A stretch of 64,000 nucleotides of DNA, taken from assembly GCA_963702055.1 (NCBI GenBank), contig OY969702.1, positions 620,001 through 684,000 on the forward strand. Reading direction: 5' to 3'. The translations under genes were made by a program, and so were the position numbers. The notes under the pieces are model-generated. The model did not search any database. It was not told the DNA's origin and was given only the letters and a program-made list of their open reading frames with translations. The stretch comes from CAWINX01 sp963702055. GTDB lineage: Bacteria; Actinomycetota; Thermoleophilia; Solirubrobacterales; 70-9. Of this stretch, positions 25,295 through 34,325 are shown piece by piece. The stretch's first letter is position 1. Each line of letters starts with the position of its first letter.

Positions 25295-26758
25295 GTGGCG
25301 GCGATCCGCAACCACGCCGCGCGGCGCCCGAGCCTGCTCCGGCCGGGCAGTTGGCCGGTGCGCTGGCGCCTCGCCGCCGCCTCGGCCGCGCTCACCCTGG
25401 TCATCCTGCTCGTCTTCGGCGCCGTGATCGGCAACCTGGCGGCACAGCGGATACGCAGCGACTTCAATAGCGAGCTGAAGAGCGCAGCCACCACGCTGGC
25501 CAGTCGCGAGGCTGTCGTCGAGACCGACCAGGGACCCCTCGTCACCGGCCTGAGGCTGGACGACTTTGCCCAGCCGAACGGCGCGTCAGCTCGGGTGATC
25601 GATCCGGCTGGAACGGTAATAGATCAAAACCACGGAGCCGCTGATCTGGGTCCCGCGATTCCCGGCCTTCACGATGTCGGCTCAATGCGGGTGCTTACCG
25701 TAAGGATCTTCAGCGGCGCCTCCGGGCAGCTCGCCGGATACGTCCAGTACGGCCGCAGCACCGAGCACGCCGAGTCGACAATCGACCGCCTCTGGCTGTT
25801 CATCGCCGCCGGCGTCCTGGGTGGCGCCCTCCTCGCCACCCTGGCCGGGCTGGCGATCGCCAGCCGCGCGATGCGGCCGGTCTCCTTGCTGACCACCGCC
25901 GCGCGGGAGATCGCCGAGACCCGCGACCCCTCGCGCAGGATGCCCCAGCCCGCGGCCGACGACGAGGTCGGAGAGCTGGCCCACACCCTCGAGCAGATGC
26001 TCCGCTCCCTCGACTCGGCGCGGGCCGAGCGCGAGGGAGCGATGCAGAAGCAGCGCGAGTTCGTCGCCGACGCCTCGCACGAGCTGCGCACCCCGCTGAC
26101 CAGCGTTCTCGCCAACCTCGAGCTGCTTCAGGCCTCGCTGCTCGGGCCCAAGCATGGCGACGACCGCGAGATGGTCGACTCGGCGCTGCGCTCCTCACGG
26201 CGGATGAGCCGCCTGGTCGCCGACCTGCTGCTGCTGGCCCGTGCCGACGCGGGACGGGTCGGGGAGCGACGCCGCTGCGACCTCGCCGAGATCGCCGGCG
26301 CCGCCGCCGCCGAGCTCGCTCCCCTGATGGGAGAGCGCGAGCTGAGCGTAGACAACGCGCGCCCGATCTTCGTCGAGGGCAACGCCGACGAGCTGCACCG
26401 GCTGGTCGTCAACCTGCTCGACAACGCCGCCCACCACACGCCGGCGGGAGCGCACGTCGAGCTGAAGCTTCGCGTTGAAGGCGACGACGCCCTGGTCGAG
26501 GTCTCCGACGACGGCCCGGGAATCCCCCCCGAGATGCGCACGCAGGTCTTCGACCGCTTCGTCCGCGGCAGCGGCCCAGCCGACGTCGCGGCCGGGCCGG
26601 GGACAGGGCTCGGGCTGGCGATAGTCAAGGCGGTGGCGACCTCGCACGGCGGCGCGGTCGAGGCGAGCGAGTCCCTCTGGGGGGGCGCTCTCTTCCGGGC
26701 GCGCATCCCCCTCAGCCCTACTGAGCGAGGACTTACGCCGGCTTTAGACCGGCTTTAG
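25295..26758 (+). CDS. sensor histidine kinase
   Basis: Membrane sensor kinase of 487 residues. Two transmembrane helices (about 26-48 and 163-187) flank an extracytoplasmic domain of about 115 residues. HAMP (SRAMRPVSLLTTAAREIAE), the H-box DASHELRTPLTSV (His about 263), the N-box LVVNLLDNAAHHTP, and G-boxes (DDGPGIPPEM, GTGLGLAIVKAV) are all intact. It starts with GTG 2 bp after the response regulator and so is translationally linked. The ligand cannot be inferred. The last codons contain the repeated CCGGCTTTAG motif. Confidence 0.92.
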   Translation: MAAIRNHAARRPSLLRPGSWPVRWRLAAASAALTLVILLVFGAVIGNLAAQRIRSDFNSELKSAATTLASREAVVETDQGPLVTGLRLDDFAQPNGASARVIDPAGTVIDQNHGAADLGPAIPGLHDVGSMRVLTVRIFSGASGQLAGYVQYGRSTEHAESTIDRLWLFIAAGVLGGALLATLAGLAIASRAMRPVSLLTTAAREIAETRDPSRRMPQPAADDEVGELAHTLEQMLRSLDSARAEREGAMQKQREFVADASHELRTPLTSVLANLELLQASLLGPKHGDDREMVDSALRSSRRMSRLVADLLLLARADAGRVGERRRCDLAEIAGAAAAELAPLMGERELSVDNARPIFVEGNADELHRLVVNLLDNAAHHTPAGAHVELKLRVEGDDALVEVSDDGPGIPPEMRTQVFDRFVRGSGPADVAAGPGTGLGLAIVKAVATSHGGAVEASESLWGGALFRARIPLSPTERGLTPALDRL

Positions 26759-26843
26759 GGCCCCGGCCTAGGTTCTCCGGCGGACGAGACACACGGGTCC
26801 GTCGGGGTCTCCCCCAACACCGCCCCGGCGGACCCACCTTTGT

Positions 26844-26884
26844 AACCGCCGGGCCCTCCCCTCCCTTGGGCCCGGCGGTTTTTT
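26844..26884 (+). terminator. strong intrinsic terminator after the histidine kinase
   Basis: Stem AACCGCCGGGCCC / GGGCCCGGCGGTT (26844-26856, 26868-26880; 13 bp perfect) with an 11-nt loop, followed by TTTT (six T in a row with the stem end). An additional 12 bp imperfect hairpin, GGTCCGTCGGGG / CCCCGGCGGACC, lies just upstream (26796-26834). Together they fill the convergent gap between the kinase and rnj; nothing else is seen in 26759-26895. Confidence 0.93.
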
Positions 26885-26895
26885 GTTCAGAGCCC

Positions 26896-28560
26896 TCAGA
26901 CCTCGACGACGACCGGGAGGATCATCGGCCGGCGGCGCAGTTTCTCGTAGACAAGCTTGCCGACGGCGTCGTGGAGGTCTTCCTGGATCAGGTGCAGCTC
27001 GCGGGTGCCGGCCTCGGCGGCGTCTTCGAGAGAGTCCTCGATCACGTCCTTCAGCTCCTCGACCAGGCCGTCGGCCTCTTCGAGGAAGGCGACGCCGCGG
27101 AAGATCACCTCGGGGTCGGCGACGACGCTGCCGTCGTCGCCGGCGATCGTCGCGACGACGATGAAGATGCCGTCTGCGGAGATCGTGCGGCGGTCGCGCA
27201 ACGCCGCGTCGTCGGGCTCGCCGATGTTGACCCCGTCGACGAACATCACCCCGTTTTTGATGTCCTCGCCAAAGCGGGCGCCGTCGGAGTCGATCTCCAG
27301 CGCCAGTCCGTTGCGCCCCTGGAAGACGCGCTCGGGATCGACGCCGACCGAGTACGCCAGCTCGGCGTGCAGGCGCAGCCGCTTGTAGTCGCCGTGCACC
27401 GGGAAGACGAACTTGGGCTTGGTCAGGTTGAGCATCAGCTTGATCTCCTCCTGCCAGCCGTGGCCGGAGGCGTGGATCGGCGCGTCCTTTGCGGTCACCA
27501 CCGAGGCGCCGATCTCATAGATCCGGTCGATCGTCTCGTTGACGGCGCGCTCGTTGCCCGGCACCGGCGTCGCCGAGAAGACGACCGTGTCGCCGGAATG
27601 CAGCTCGACGTCACGGTGATCGTTGTTGGCCATCCGGCGCAGCGCCGAGAGCGGCTCGCCCTGGCTGCCGGTGGAGATCACGATCACCTTCTCGTCCGGG
27701 AAGTCCTCGATCTCGCGCGGCTGGATGAAGAGGCCGGACGGCGCATTGGCGATGCCGAGGTTGGAGGCGATGTTGAAGTTCTTGCGCATCGAGCGGCCGA
27801 CCAGCGCCACCTTGCGGTCGAGCTTGACCGCGGCGTCGATCACCTGCTGCACCCGGTGGATGTTGGAGGCGAAGGAGGTGACGACGATGCGTCCCTTGCA
27901 GCCTGAGAAGGTCTCCAGGAGGGCGGGGCCGACGCTCGACTCCGAGGGGGCGACCCCGGGCCGGTCGGCGTTGGTCGAGTCGCCACAGAGCAGCAGCAGG
28001 CCGTCGCGGCCGACCTCGGCGAGGCGCGAGATGTCGGCCGGGCGGCCGTCGACGGGGGTCTGGTCGAACTTGTAGTCCCCGGTCATCAGCACCGATCCGA
28101 GCTCGGTGGTCAGCAGCACGGCGCGCATGTCGGGGATCGAGTGTGAGAGGTGAATCAGCTCCAGCTCGAACGGGCCCGCGCTCACCTTCTTGCCCGCCGG
28201 CAGCTCCTCCAGCGGCGCGTCGCCGAGCTTGTGCTCGTCGAGCTTGGAGCGCACCATCCCGACCGTCAGCAGGCCGCCGTAGATCACCGGCGGCATGCCG
28301 ATCTCACGCAGCACGTAGGGCAGCGCCCCGACGTGGTCCTCGTGCCCGTGGGTGAGGACGATCGCCTCGATGTCGTCGGCGCGGTCGCGCAGGTAGGAGA
28401 AGTCGGGCAGGACGAGGTCTACGCCCAGCATTTCGGGCGTCGGGAACATCAGCCCGGTGTCGACGACGACGATCTTGCCGCCGTACTCGATCACCGTCAT
28501 GTTCTTGCCGATCTCCCCCAGCCCGCCGAGCGGGAGGACACGAAGCTTCTTTTCAGCCAC
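26896..28560 (-). CDS. rnj: ribonuclease J
   Basis: Metallo-beta-lactamase/beta-CASP ribonuclease of 554 residues with 5'-3' exo and endo activity, central to mRNA decay and rRNA maturation in actinobacteria. The zinc motif VLTHGHEDHVGALPYVL (about residue 78) is intact, followed by LIHLSHSIPDM, GDYKFDQTP, the beta-CASP motif (STGSQGEPLSAL) and PIHASGHGWQEEI. It is downstream of dapA by 6 bp. The dapB-dapA-rnj order with pnp upstream groups RNA decay with DAP synthesis, a frequent actinobacterial arrangement. Confidence 0.95.
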   Translation of the reverse strand: MAEKKLRVLPLGGLGEIGKNMTVIEYGGKIVVVDTGLMFPTPEMLGVDLVLPDFSYLRDRADDIEAIVLTHGHEDHVGALPYVLREIGMPPVIYGGLLTVGMVRSKLDEHKLGDAPLEELPAGKKVSAGPFELELIHLSHSIPDMRAVLLTTELGSVLMTGDYKFDQTPVDGRPADISRLAEVGRDGLLLLCGDSTNADRPGVAPSESSVGPALLETFSGCKGRIVVTSFASNIHRVQQVIDAAVKLDRKVALVGRSMRKNFNIASNLGIANAPSGLFIQPREIEDFPDEKVIVISTGSQGEPLSALRRMANNDHRDVELHSGDTVVFSATPVPGNERAVNETIDRIYEIGASVVTAKDAPIHASGHGWQEEIKLMLNLTKPKFVFPVHGDYKRLRLHAELAYSVGVDPERVFQGRNGLALEIDSDGARFGEDIKNGVMFVDGVNIGEPDDAALRDRRTISADGIFIVVATIAGDDGSVVADPEVIFRGVAFLEEADGLVEELKDVIEDSLEDAAEAGTRELHLIQEDLHDAVGKLVYEKLRRRPMILPVVVEV

Positions 28561-28566
28561 GTTTCC

Positions 28567-29445
28567 CTAGCCCGCCGTCACTGTCAGGCCGACGGCCTCG
28601 AGCGCATCCCTGACGACCGCTCTTTGCGCGTCGTCGAGCTCGACCATCGGCAACCTCAGGGCGCCGCAGGGGATCGCCCCGGTCATCTCCAGGGCCGCCT
28701 TGACCGGCATCGGGTTTGTGGTGACGCCGAGGGCGTCGTAGAGCGGCCGCAGGCTCGCGTCGATCCGCCGCGCCCGCTCGAGGTCGCCCGCCTCGACCGC
28801 ATCCCATATCTCACGCATCTGCGGTCCGACCAGCTGAGAAGCGACCTGGATGCCCCCGGCGAGGCCCATCTCCAGAGTCGCGAGGAAGATGTCGTCGTTG
28901 CCGGCGAGAACGTCGAGGCCCTCGATCGGCGCCAGCTCGTCGTTGTTTGCCTGCTTGACGGCGACGACGCCGTCGATCCGCGCCAACTCGGCCAGGTCCT
29001 CGGGCGGGACGTTGACGATCACCCGGGAGGGGATGTTGTAGGCGATCAGCGGCAGGCCGGGGACCGCAGCGGCGACCGCTTCGAAGTGAGCGCGAATGCC
29101 GGCCTTGTTCGGCTTGTTGTAGTAGGGCGTGACAATGAGCGCGGCCTCGGCGCCGGCCTCGGCGGCCGCCCTGGTCAGCTCGATCGAGTGGCGGGTGTCG
29201 TTGGTGCCGGTGCCGCAGACGACCAACGCTTCGCTGCCGATCTCGTCGACGACCGCTCGCAGCAGGGAGATGTGCTCTTCGTCGTTGAGGGTCGCCGCCT
29301 CTCCGGTGGAGCCGGCGACGACGATTCCGTGAGAGCCCTTTTCGATCACGTCCCGGGCGAGACGCCGAGCTGCGGCTTCGTCGACCGCCCCCGACTCGTC
29401 GAAGGGCGTCGCCATTGCCGTCAAAAGTCCGCGGATCTCGGTCAT
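28567..29445 (-). CDS. dapA: 4-hydroxy-tetrahydrodipicolinate synthase
   Basis: Condenses pyruvate and aspartate semialdehyde, the first committed step of the DAP/lysine pathway. TIM barrel of 292 residues. GSTGEAATLNDEEH is the pyruvate-binding motif (about residue 46), LIVTPYYNKPNKAG carries the catalytic Tyr, and the Schiff-base Lys is in VVAVKQANND (about 162). The order dapB-dapA-rnj and the small spacing (17 bp and 6 bp) suggest one transcript. Confidence 0.95.
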   Translation of the reverse strand: MTEIRGLLTAMATPFDESGAVDEAAARRLARDVIEKGSHGIVVAGSTGEAATLNDEEHISLLRAVVDEIGSEALVVCGTGTNDTRHSIELTRAAAEAGAEAALIVTPYYNKPNKAGIRAHFEAVAAAVPGLPLIAYNIPSRVIVNVPPEDLAELARIDGVVAVKQANNDELAPIEGLDVLAGNDDIFLATLEMGLAGGIQVASQLVGPQMREIWDAVEAGDLERARRIDASLRPLYDALGVTTNPMPVKAALEMTGAIPCGALRLPMVELDDAQRAVVRDALEAVGLTVTAG

Positions 29446-29462
29446 CGGGGCAGCGTACCCAT

Positions 29463-30128
29463 CTAAAGGAGCTTTTCCAGGCCAACCGTGAAGCGGTCGG
29501 GCAGGTCGCCGACCTTGCGCACGGCGAGCAGGACGCCGGGCATGAAGGAGCGGCGGTCGATCGAGTCATGGCGCAGGGTCAGCGTCTGTCCCTCGCCGCC
29601 GAAGATCACCTCCTGGTGGGCCACCAAGCCGGGCAATCGCACCGAGTGGATCGGCTCGTGGACGTTGCCGCCGGCCGCTTCGATCAGCTCCGCGGTGCGC
29701 TTCGCGGTCCCCGACGGCGCGTCGAGCTTGCGATCGTGGTGCAGCTCGACGATCTCGCACTCGGGCATGTGGCGGGCGGCGAGCTGCGCCGCCTCCATCA
29801 GCAGGACCGCGCCGATCGCGAAGTTGGGCGCGACGAAACAGTTCGCCTCGGCGGCCTCGGCGGCCTCTCGGGCCGCCTCAAGATCGAAGCCCGTGGTCCC
29901 GACCACCACGTGGACGCCCGCCGCGAGGCAGGCGCGGACATTCTCGAGCGCCGTGTCCGGGGTGGTGAAGTCAACGACGACGTCGGCATCGCCGAGCACG
30001 TCGGCGAGCTCCACTCCCAGGGAAGGATCCGCCTTCGCGACCAGCTCCATGCCCTCGGCGCCCTCGACCGCCTCGCAGACGGCCTCCCCCATCTTCCCGG
30101 CCGCTCCTGATACCGCTACGTTCGTCAT
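29463..30128 (-). CDS. dapB: 4-hydroxy-tetrahydrodipicolinate reductase
   Basis: NAD(P)H-dependent reductase of 221 residues following DapA. The nucleotide fold is VAVSGAAGKMGEAV (about residue 4), the family motif is VELHHDRKLDAPSGTAKR (catalytic His-His and Lys, about 128-140), and FMPGVLLAVRKVGDLP is near the end. It is slightly shorter than typical 245-270 residue enzymes, mainly in the N-terminal domain. Its start codon lies 5 bp beyond a family 2 palindrome that separates it from the M16 peptidase gene. Confidence 0.93.
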   Translation of the reverse strand: MTNVAVSGAAGKMGEAVCEAVEGAEGMELVAKADPSLGVELADVLGDADVVVDFTTPDTALENVRACLAAGVHVVVGTTGFDLEAAREAAEAAEANCFVAPNFAIGAVLLMEAAQLAARHMPECEIVELHHDRKLDAPSGTAKRTAELIEAAGGNVHEPIHSVRLPGLVAHQEVIFGGEGQTLTLRHDSIDRRSFMPGVLLAVRKVGDLPDRFTVGLEKLL

Positions 30129-30132
30129 ATGG

Positions 30133-30214
30133 CCGCCACCCCCGGACGCGGGAGCGAATGCCTATCCATATCTGATTCTTTAGGCATTCGCGGAAGCAGA
30201 GGAGGTGGCGGAAT
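30133..30214. repeat. interspersed palindrome, family 2 copy A
   Basis: Outer arms CCGCCACC (30133-30140) and GGTGGCGG (30204-30211). Inner stem GCGAATGCCTA (30154-30164) / TAGGCATTCGC (30181-30191), perfect over 11 bp, with a 16-nt loop. The right half encodes the last 11 or so codons of the M16 peptidase; its stop lies at the loop edge. The left arm ends 5 bp before the dapB start. It is homologous to copy B at 46881-46963. Confidence 0.9.
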
Positions 30215-31478
30215 ATAGGTTTTCGCTGACCGGCTCCAGGGCGCTTCGGAAGCGGTTCTCGTCACGGCCCACGCAGGCGGCCGAGAGCCGTTCCGCTCCG
30301 TACAGCTCGCCGGCCAGCTCGGTCAGCTCCTCGACGCTCACCGCATCCACCTTGGCGAGCATCTCGTCCAGGGTGTCGATCGGCAACCCGAAGAGGGTGG
30401 CGCGGGAGTTGCGGGTCATCCGCGCCGCGGTCGACTCCGAGGTGAGGACGAGGCGCCCCTTGACGCTCTCCTTGGCCCGACTCAGCTCCTCGCCGGAGAC
30501 CGGCTCGGTGCGCAGGCGGGCGAGCTCGGCGCCGATGATCGAGCAGGCCTCCTCGACGTTGTCCTCGCGGGTGCCGACGTAGGTCGCGACCAGGCCCGAG
30601 TCCGTGTACTGCTCGTTGTATGAGCCGACCGAGTAGGCGAGGCCGCGCTTTTCGCGCACTTCGCGGAAGAGGCGCGAGGAACTCGAGCCGCCGAAGATCG
30701 AGTCGAGGACTGCGAGCGCGTAGCGCCGATCGTCATCGCGCACAATGCCCGGCGCTCCAAAGCAGATGTGGTACTGCTCGGTGTCCTTTTGGAAGAAGCG
30801 CAAGCGCGGCGAGCCGTCGGTCTCGGCGGCCGGGTCGGCGCCGTCCGGCGCGGCATGCGGCGAGACCAGACGCTCCGCCAGCTCGACGATCCGGTCGTGC
30901 TCGAGGTGCCCGGCGACGCCGACGACGATGTTGGAAGCGGTATAGCGAGCCTGGTGGTAGGCGTCGATTTCCGGCACAGGAATCGAGGAGATCACCTCCG
31001 CGGCGCCGAGCACCCGCCGACCCAGCGGATGCGCGCCGAAGATCGCGTCGGCAAGGAAGTCGTGGACCCGGTCCTGCGGCTCGTCCTCATACATCGCGAT
31101 CTCCTCCAGGACGACGTCGCGCTCCGAGTCGACCTCCGGGTAGGTCGGGGCGAGCAGCATCTCCGCCAAGAGGTCGAAGACCTCCTCGGTGTGCTCGTCG
31201 AGGAAGCGGGCGTGCAGGTGGGTCGTCTCCTTGCCGGTCGCGGCGTTGACCGAGGCGCCCAGCCCGTCGAAGCGCTCGGAAATCTCGATCGCCGAGAAGC
31301 GGGCGGTTCCCTTGAACAGCAGGTGCTCGAGGAAATGCGAGACACCCGCCTGTGCCGGGGTCTCGTTACGGGAGCCGGTGCGCACCCAGAGCCCGAGCGC
31401 CACGGATCTCACCGAGGGAACCTCCTCGGTGACGACCCGGACGCCCGAGCCCAGCGTGGTTAGCTTGGGCGCGCTCAA
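30180..31478 (-). CDS. M16-family zinc peptidase
   Basis: Insulinase/mitochondrial-processing-peptidase-like protein of 432 residues. The inverted zinc motif HFLEH is at about residue 48 (GVSHFLEHLLFKGT), with the distal Glu in EEIAMYEDEPQDRVHDFL (about 127). The C-terminal inactive-like half carries GGSSSSRLFREVREKRGLAY. Gene order pnp - M16 peptidase - dapB is common. The tail LYSATSSASANA is encoded by a palindrome shared with the end of carB, so it is probably an acquired extension. Start TTG/GTG-type at 31478, 7 bp after pnp. Confidence 0.9.
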   Translation of the reverse strand: MSAPKLTTLGSGVRVVTEEVPSVRSVALGLWVRTGSRNETPAQAGVSHFLEHLLFKGTARFSAIEISERFDGLGASVNAATGKETTHLHARFLDEHTEEVFDLLAEMLLAPTYPEVDSERDVVLEEIAMYEDEPQDRVHDFLADAIFGAHPLGRRVLGAAEVISSIPVPEIDAYHQARYTASNIVVGVAGHLEHDRIVELAERLVSPHAAPDGADPAAETDGSPRLRFFQKDTEQYHICFGAPGIVRDDDRRYALAVLDSIFGGSSSSRLFREVREKRGLAYSVGSYNEQYTDSGLVATYVGTREDNVEEACSIIGAELARLRTEPVSGEELSRAKESVKGRLVLTSESTAARMTRNSRATLFGLPIDTLDEMLAKVDAVSVEELTELAGELYGAERLSAACVGRDENRFRSALEPVSENLYSATSSASANA

Positions 31479-31485
31479 CTTCTGG

Positions 31486-33729
31486 TTAGCCGCGACGCTC
31501 GCGACTGCCGCCTTCGCGCCGGGGGCGACGGCCTTCGCGGCCGCCGCGGTCCCCGCCGTTGCGGCGCGGGCCGCCGTCGCCGGAGCCGATCGCCGCCAGC
31601 TCCTCTGGCGATTTCCCCGCGACCGAAGGGTCGTCGGAGAGACGCAGGCCGATGCGGCCGCGCTCGCGGTCGACCTCGACCACCGTGACGTCGATCTCCT
31701 CGCCGGCTGTCAGCACGTCGTCGACCGAGTCGACCCGCTCACCCGGCTTCACGTTGGAGATGTGCAGCAGGCCGTCGGTGCCCTTGACCAGCTCCACGAA
31801 GGCGCCGAAGGTGGTCGTCTTGACGACCTTGGCGCCGGTGTAGGTGTCGCCGACCTCGGCCTCCTTGGTCATCGACTGGATGCGCGCGACGCAGGCGTCG
31901 ACCAGATCACCCGTGGGGGCGTAGATCCGGATCGTGCCGTCGTCCTCGACGTCGATGTCGGCCTCGAACTCCTCGCAGAGTCCACGGATAGTCTCGCCGC
32001 CTTTGCCGATCACGGCGCCGATCTTCTCCTGGTCGATCTTGATCGCCTCGATCCGCGGCGCGTGCTGGGAGAGCTGCTCGCGCGGGCCGTCGATGGCCTC
32101 GGCCATCTTGCCGAGGATGAACTGGCGACCCTTTAGGGCCTGTTCGAGAGCGTCGGTGAGGATCTCGAAGGTGACGCCGGTGATCTTGATGTCCATCTGC
32201 AGGGCGGTGATGCCCTCGGACGTTCCGGCGACCTTGAAGTCCATGTCGCCGAGGTGGTCCTCGACGCCGGCGATGTCGGTGAGGACGATGTAGTCGTCGC
32301 CCTCCTTGATCAGGCCCATCGCCACGCCGGCAACCGGCGCGGAGACGGGCACCCCGGCGGCCTGCAGGGCCATCGAGGAGGCGCAGACCGAGCCCATCGA
32401 CGAGGAGCCGTTCGACTCCAGCGTCTCGGAGACGACCCTGACCACGTAGGGGAAGTCCTCCTCGTTCGGGATCGTCGCCACGAGGGCGCGCTCGGCGAGC
32501 GCGCCGTGACCGATGTCGCGGCGCTTCGGACCGCGCATGAAGCCGGCCTCCCCGACCGAGAAGGGCGGGAAGTTGTAGTGGTGCCAGAACTTCTTCGAGG
32601 TCTCCAGCCCCAGGGTGTCGATCCGCATGTCCATGCGGGTCGTGCCGAGGGCGACGTTGGAGAGGATCTGCGTCTCACCGCGAGTGAAGAGCGCTGAGCC
32701 GTGCACGCGCGGGGAGATGTCGACCTCGCACTCGATCGGGCGGATCTCGTCCTGGGCGCGGCCGTCGGGGCGCTTCTTGTCGACAGCGATCGCCTTGCGG
32801 ATGGTGTCCTTTTCGATCGAGCCGAAAGCGGCCTTGACCTCGGCCACGCGCTTCTCGTCGGTCTCGCCGTCTTCGGAGTCGGGCGCGTACTTGGCGACCA
32901 CCTCGCCCTTGACGTTGTCGATCGCCTCGTAGCGCTCGAGCTTGCCCTCGGTGGCGATCGCATCGACCAGGGCCTGGCCGTGGGAGGAGTGAATATCGCT
33001 GATCAGGCCCTCGTCGATCTTGGGGGCCTCGACCTCGATCTTCTCCTTGCCGGCCTTGCTCTGCAACTCCTCCATCGCCGCGACGAGCTTCTTGATCTCG
33101 CCGTGGGCGATGTCGAGCGCGTCGAGGATCTCCTGCTCGGTGACGCCGTCGGCGCCTGCCTCGACCATCAGGATCGCCTCGTCGGTGCCGGCGACGATCA
33201 GGTCGAGATCGAGCTCGGAGAGGTCCTCCTCGGAGGGATTGACGACGAAGTCGCCGTCGAGCTTGCCGATCCGCACCGCGCCGACGTGGGCGGCGACGGG
33301 GACCGGGGAGATCGCCAGCGCCGCGGAGGCGCCGTTCATCGCGAGGATGTCGTAGGGGTGGACCTGGTCCACCGACATCGGGATCGCAACGAGCTGGGTC
33401 TCGTAATGCCAGCCCTTCGGGAACAGCGGCCGGATCGGCCGGTCGATCATGCGAGCGGTCAGGGTCGCCTTCTCGCTCGATTTGCCCTCACGTCGGAAGA
33501 ACGAGCCGGGGATTTTGCCCGCGGCGTACATCCGCTCCTCGATGTCGACGGTAAGGGGAAGGAAGTCCACGTCGCGCAGGCTTCCGACGGTTGCGGTGCA
33601 CAGCACCATCGTGTCGCCGGCCTGAACCACGACCGCGCCACCCGCCTGCTTTGCGAGTTTTCCGGTCTCGAAGGAGATCTGGCTGTCGCCGATATCCGCC
33701 GAGACGCGGGTAACGTCAAACATGCTCAT
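31486..33729 (-). CDS. pnp: polyribonucleotide nucleotidyltransferase
   Basis: Phosphorolytic 3'-5' exoribonuclease of 747 residues. Two RNase PH domains (N-terminal with VVQAGDTMVLCTATVG; second with RGETQILSNVALGT and SNGSSSMGSVCASSMAL), an all-alpha linker, a KH domain (IGAVIGKGGETIRGL, about 572) and an S1 domain (GDTYTGAKVVKTTTFGAFVE) are in the usual order. A Gly/Arg-rich tail (GGDRGGREGRRPRREGG) follows and may bind RNA. Start MSMFDV at 33729; a second ATG is two codons later. The leader has short hairpins but no clear promoter. Confidence 0.97.
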   Translation of the reverse strand: MSMFDVTRVSADIGDSQISFETGKLAKQAGGAVVVQAGDTMVLCTATVGSLRDVDFLPLTVDIEERMYAAGKIPGSFFRREGKSSEKATLTARMIDRPIRPLFPKGWHYETQLVAIPMSVDQVHPYDILAMNGASAALAISPVPVAAHVGAVRIGKLDGDFVVNPSEEDLSELDLDLIVAGTDEAILMVEAGADGVTEQEILDALDIAHGEIKKLVAAMEELQSKAGKEKIEVEAPKIDEGLISDIHSSHGQALVDAIATEGKLERYEAIDNVKGEVVAKYAPDSEDGETDEKRVAEVKAAFGSIEKDTIRKAIAVDKKRPDGRAQDEIRPIECEVDISPRVHGSALFTRGETQILSNVALGTTRMDMRIDTLGLETSKKFWHHYNFPPFSVGEAGFMRGPKRRDIGHGALAERALVATIPNEEDFPYVVRVVSETLESNGSSSMGSVCASSMALQAAGVPVSAPVAGVAMGLIKEGDDYIVLTDIAGVEDHLGDMDFKVAGTSEGITALQMDIKITGVTFEILTDALEQALKGRQFILGKMAEAIDGPREQLSQHAPRIEAIKIDQEKIGAVIGKGGETIRGLCEEFEADIDVEDDGTIRIYAPTGDLVDACVARIQSMTKEAEVGDTYTGAKVVKTTTFGAFVELVKGTDGLLHISNVKPGERVDSVDDVLTAGEEIDVTVVEVDRERGRIGLRLSDDPSVAGKSPEELAAIGSGDGGPRRNGGDRGGREGRRPRREGGSRERRG

Positions 33730-33824
33730 TTAGTTTTGTACCTCCGGCCATCCGGATGACGGCCCTTTGCTTTCAGAACTCTCGTTCTCTTTCACCGGAG
33801 AGAGTACAGGCCTGCCGCCAGCGG

Positions 33825-33874
33825 CGACGAATGATGAATTTTCCCAGGGGGTGTGGTCGATTCATTATTCGTCG
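33825..33874. repeat. palindrome at the end of the DsbA-like gene
   Basis: Arms CGACGAATGATGAAT (33825-33839) and ATTCATTATTCGTCG (33860-33874), 14 of 15 paired, with a 20-nt loop. The right arm contains the TAA stop of the DsbA-like gene. No T-tract follows, so it is not a classical terminator. The rest of the 33730-33824 gap, before pnp, shows only a weak GAGAG/CTCTC hairpin. Confidence 0.8.
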
Positions 33875-34317
33875 ATCGGGAAAGTCGCCGGTGTGCCGGT
33901 GACCCCGGCGCGAATGCCGGATTCGAAGTCGCGGCGAACCCGGGCGGCGACCGCCTCGGAGCGGCGATCCTCGTCAAAGCGCGCCAGGTCGAGCCCGAGC
34001 CGCTCGGCCCTATCCCACAGGTGAGGGTCGTCCACGCGGCCGCGGTCCGCGTAGAGCGAATCGACCATCTCGAAGAAGCGCCCCTGTATCCCCGCCGCCT
34101 CCGCCGCCGCGTGCAGGGCGGGTGAGCGCGGGTGCTTGCTGGCGACCGGGAAGTGACGGAAGACGATCGTTGCCGGCCGAGAGATGAGCCCCTGCCAGTC
34201 CGCCGCGCAATGGGTGCAGGCGAGATCGGCATAGACGATCAGCGTCTCCCCCTCGCCGCGAACGTGGTCGTCGGCGCCGCGGGGCGGCACCGAGGCGCTG
34301 GTCAGCTCGGCGGTCAA
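33865..34317 (-). CDS. DsbA-like thioredoxin-fold protein, C-terminally short
   Basis: A 150-residue thioredoxin-fold protein with an inserted helical domain, as in DsbA. The redox motif is YADLACTHCAADW (CTHC, about residues 32-35), the helical insert is about 60-125, and the cis-Pro strand is GVTGTPATFPIDE. It stops there; relatives normally continue about 20-25 residues with the last strand and helix. No signal peptide is visible, so it is likely cytoplasmic. Start is TTG 34317. The stop codon lies in a palindrome. Confidence 0.75.
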   Translation of the reverse strand: MTAELTSASVPPRGADDHVRGEGETLIVYADLACTHCAADWQGLISRPATIVFRHFPVASKHPRSPALHAAAEAAGIQGRFFEMVDSLYADRGRVDDPHLWDRAERLGLDLARFDEDRRSEAVAARVRRDFESGIRAGVTGTPATFPIDE

Positions 34318-34325
34318 GCCCCCGC

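Noticed and set aside
33730..33824. Possible regulatory RNA in the pnp leader
   Set aside because: Only short GAGAG/CTCTC and GGCC hairpins are visible; too weak to call.
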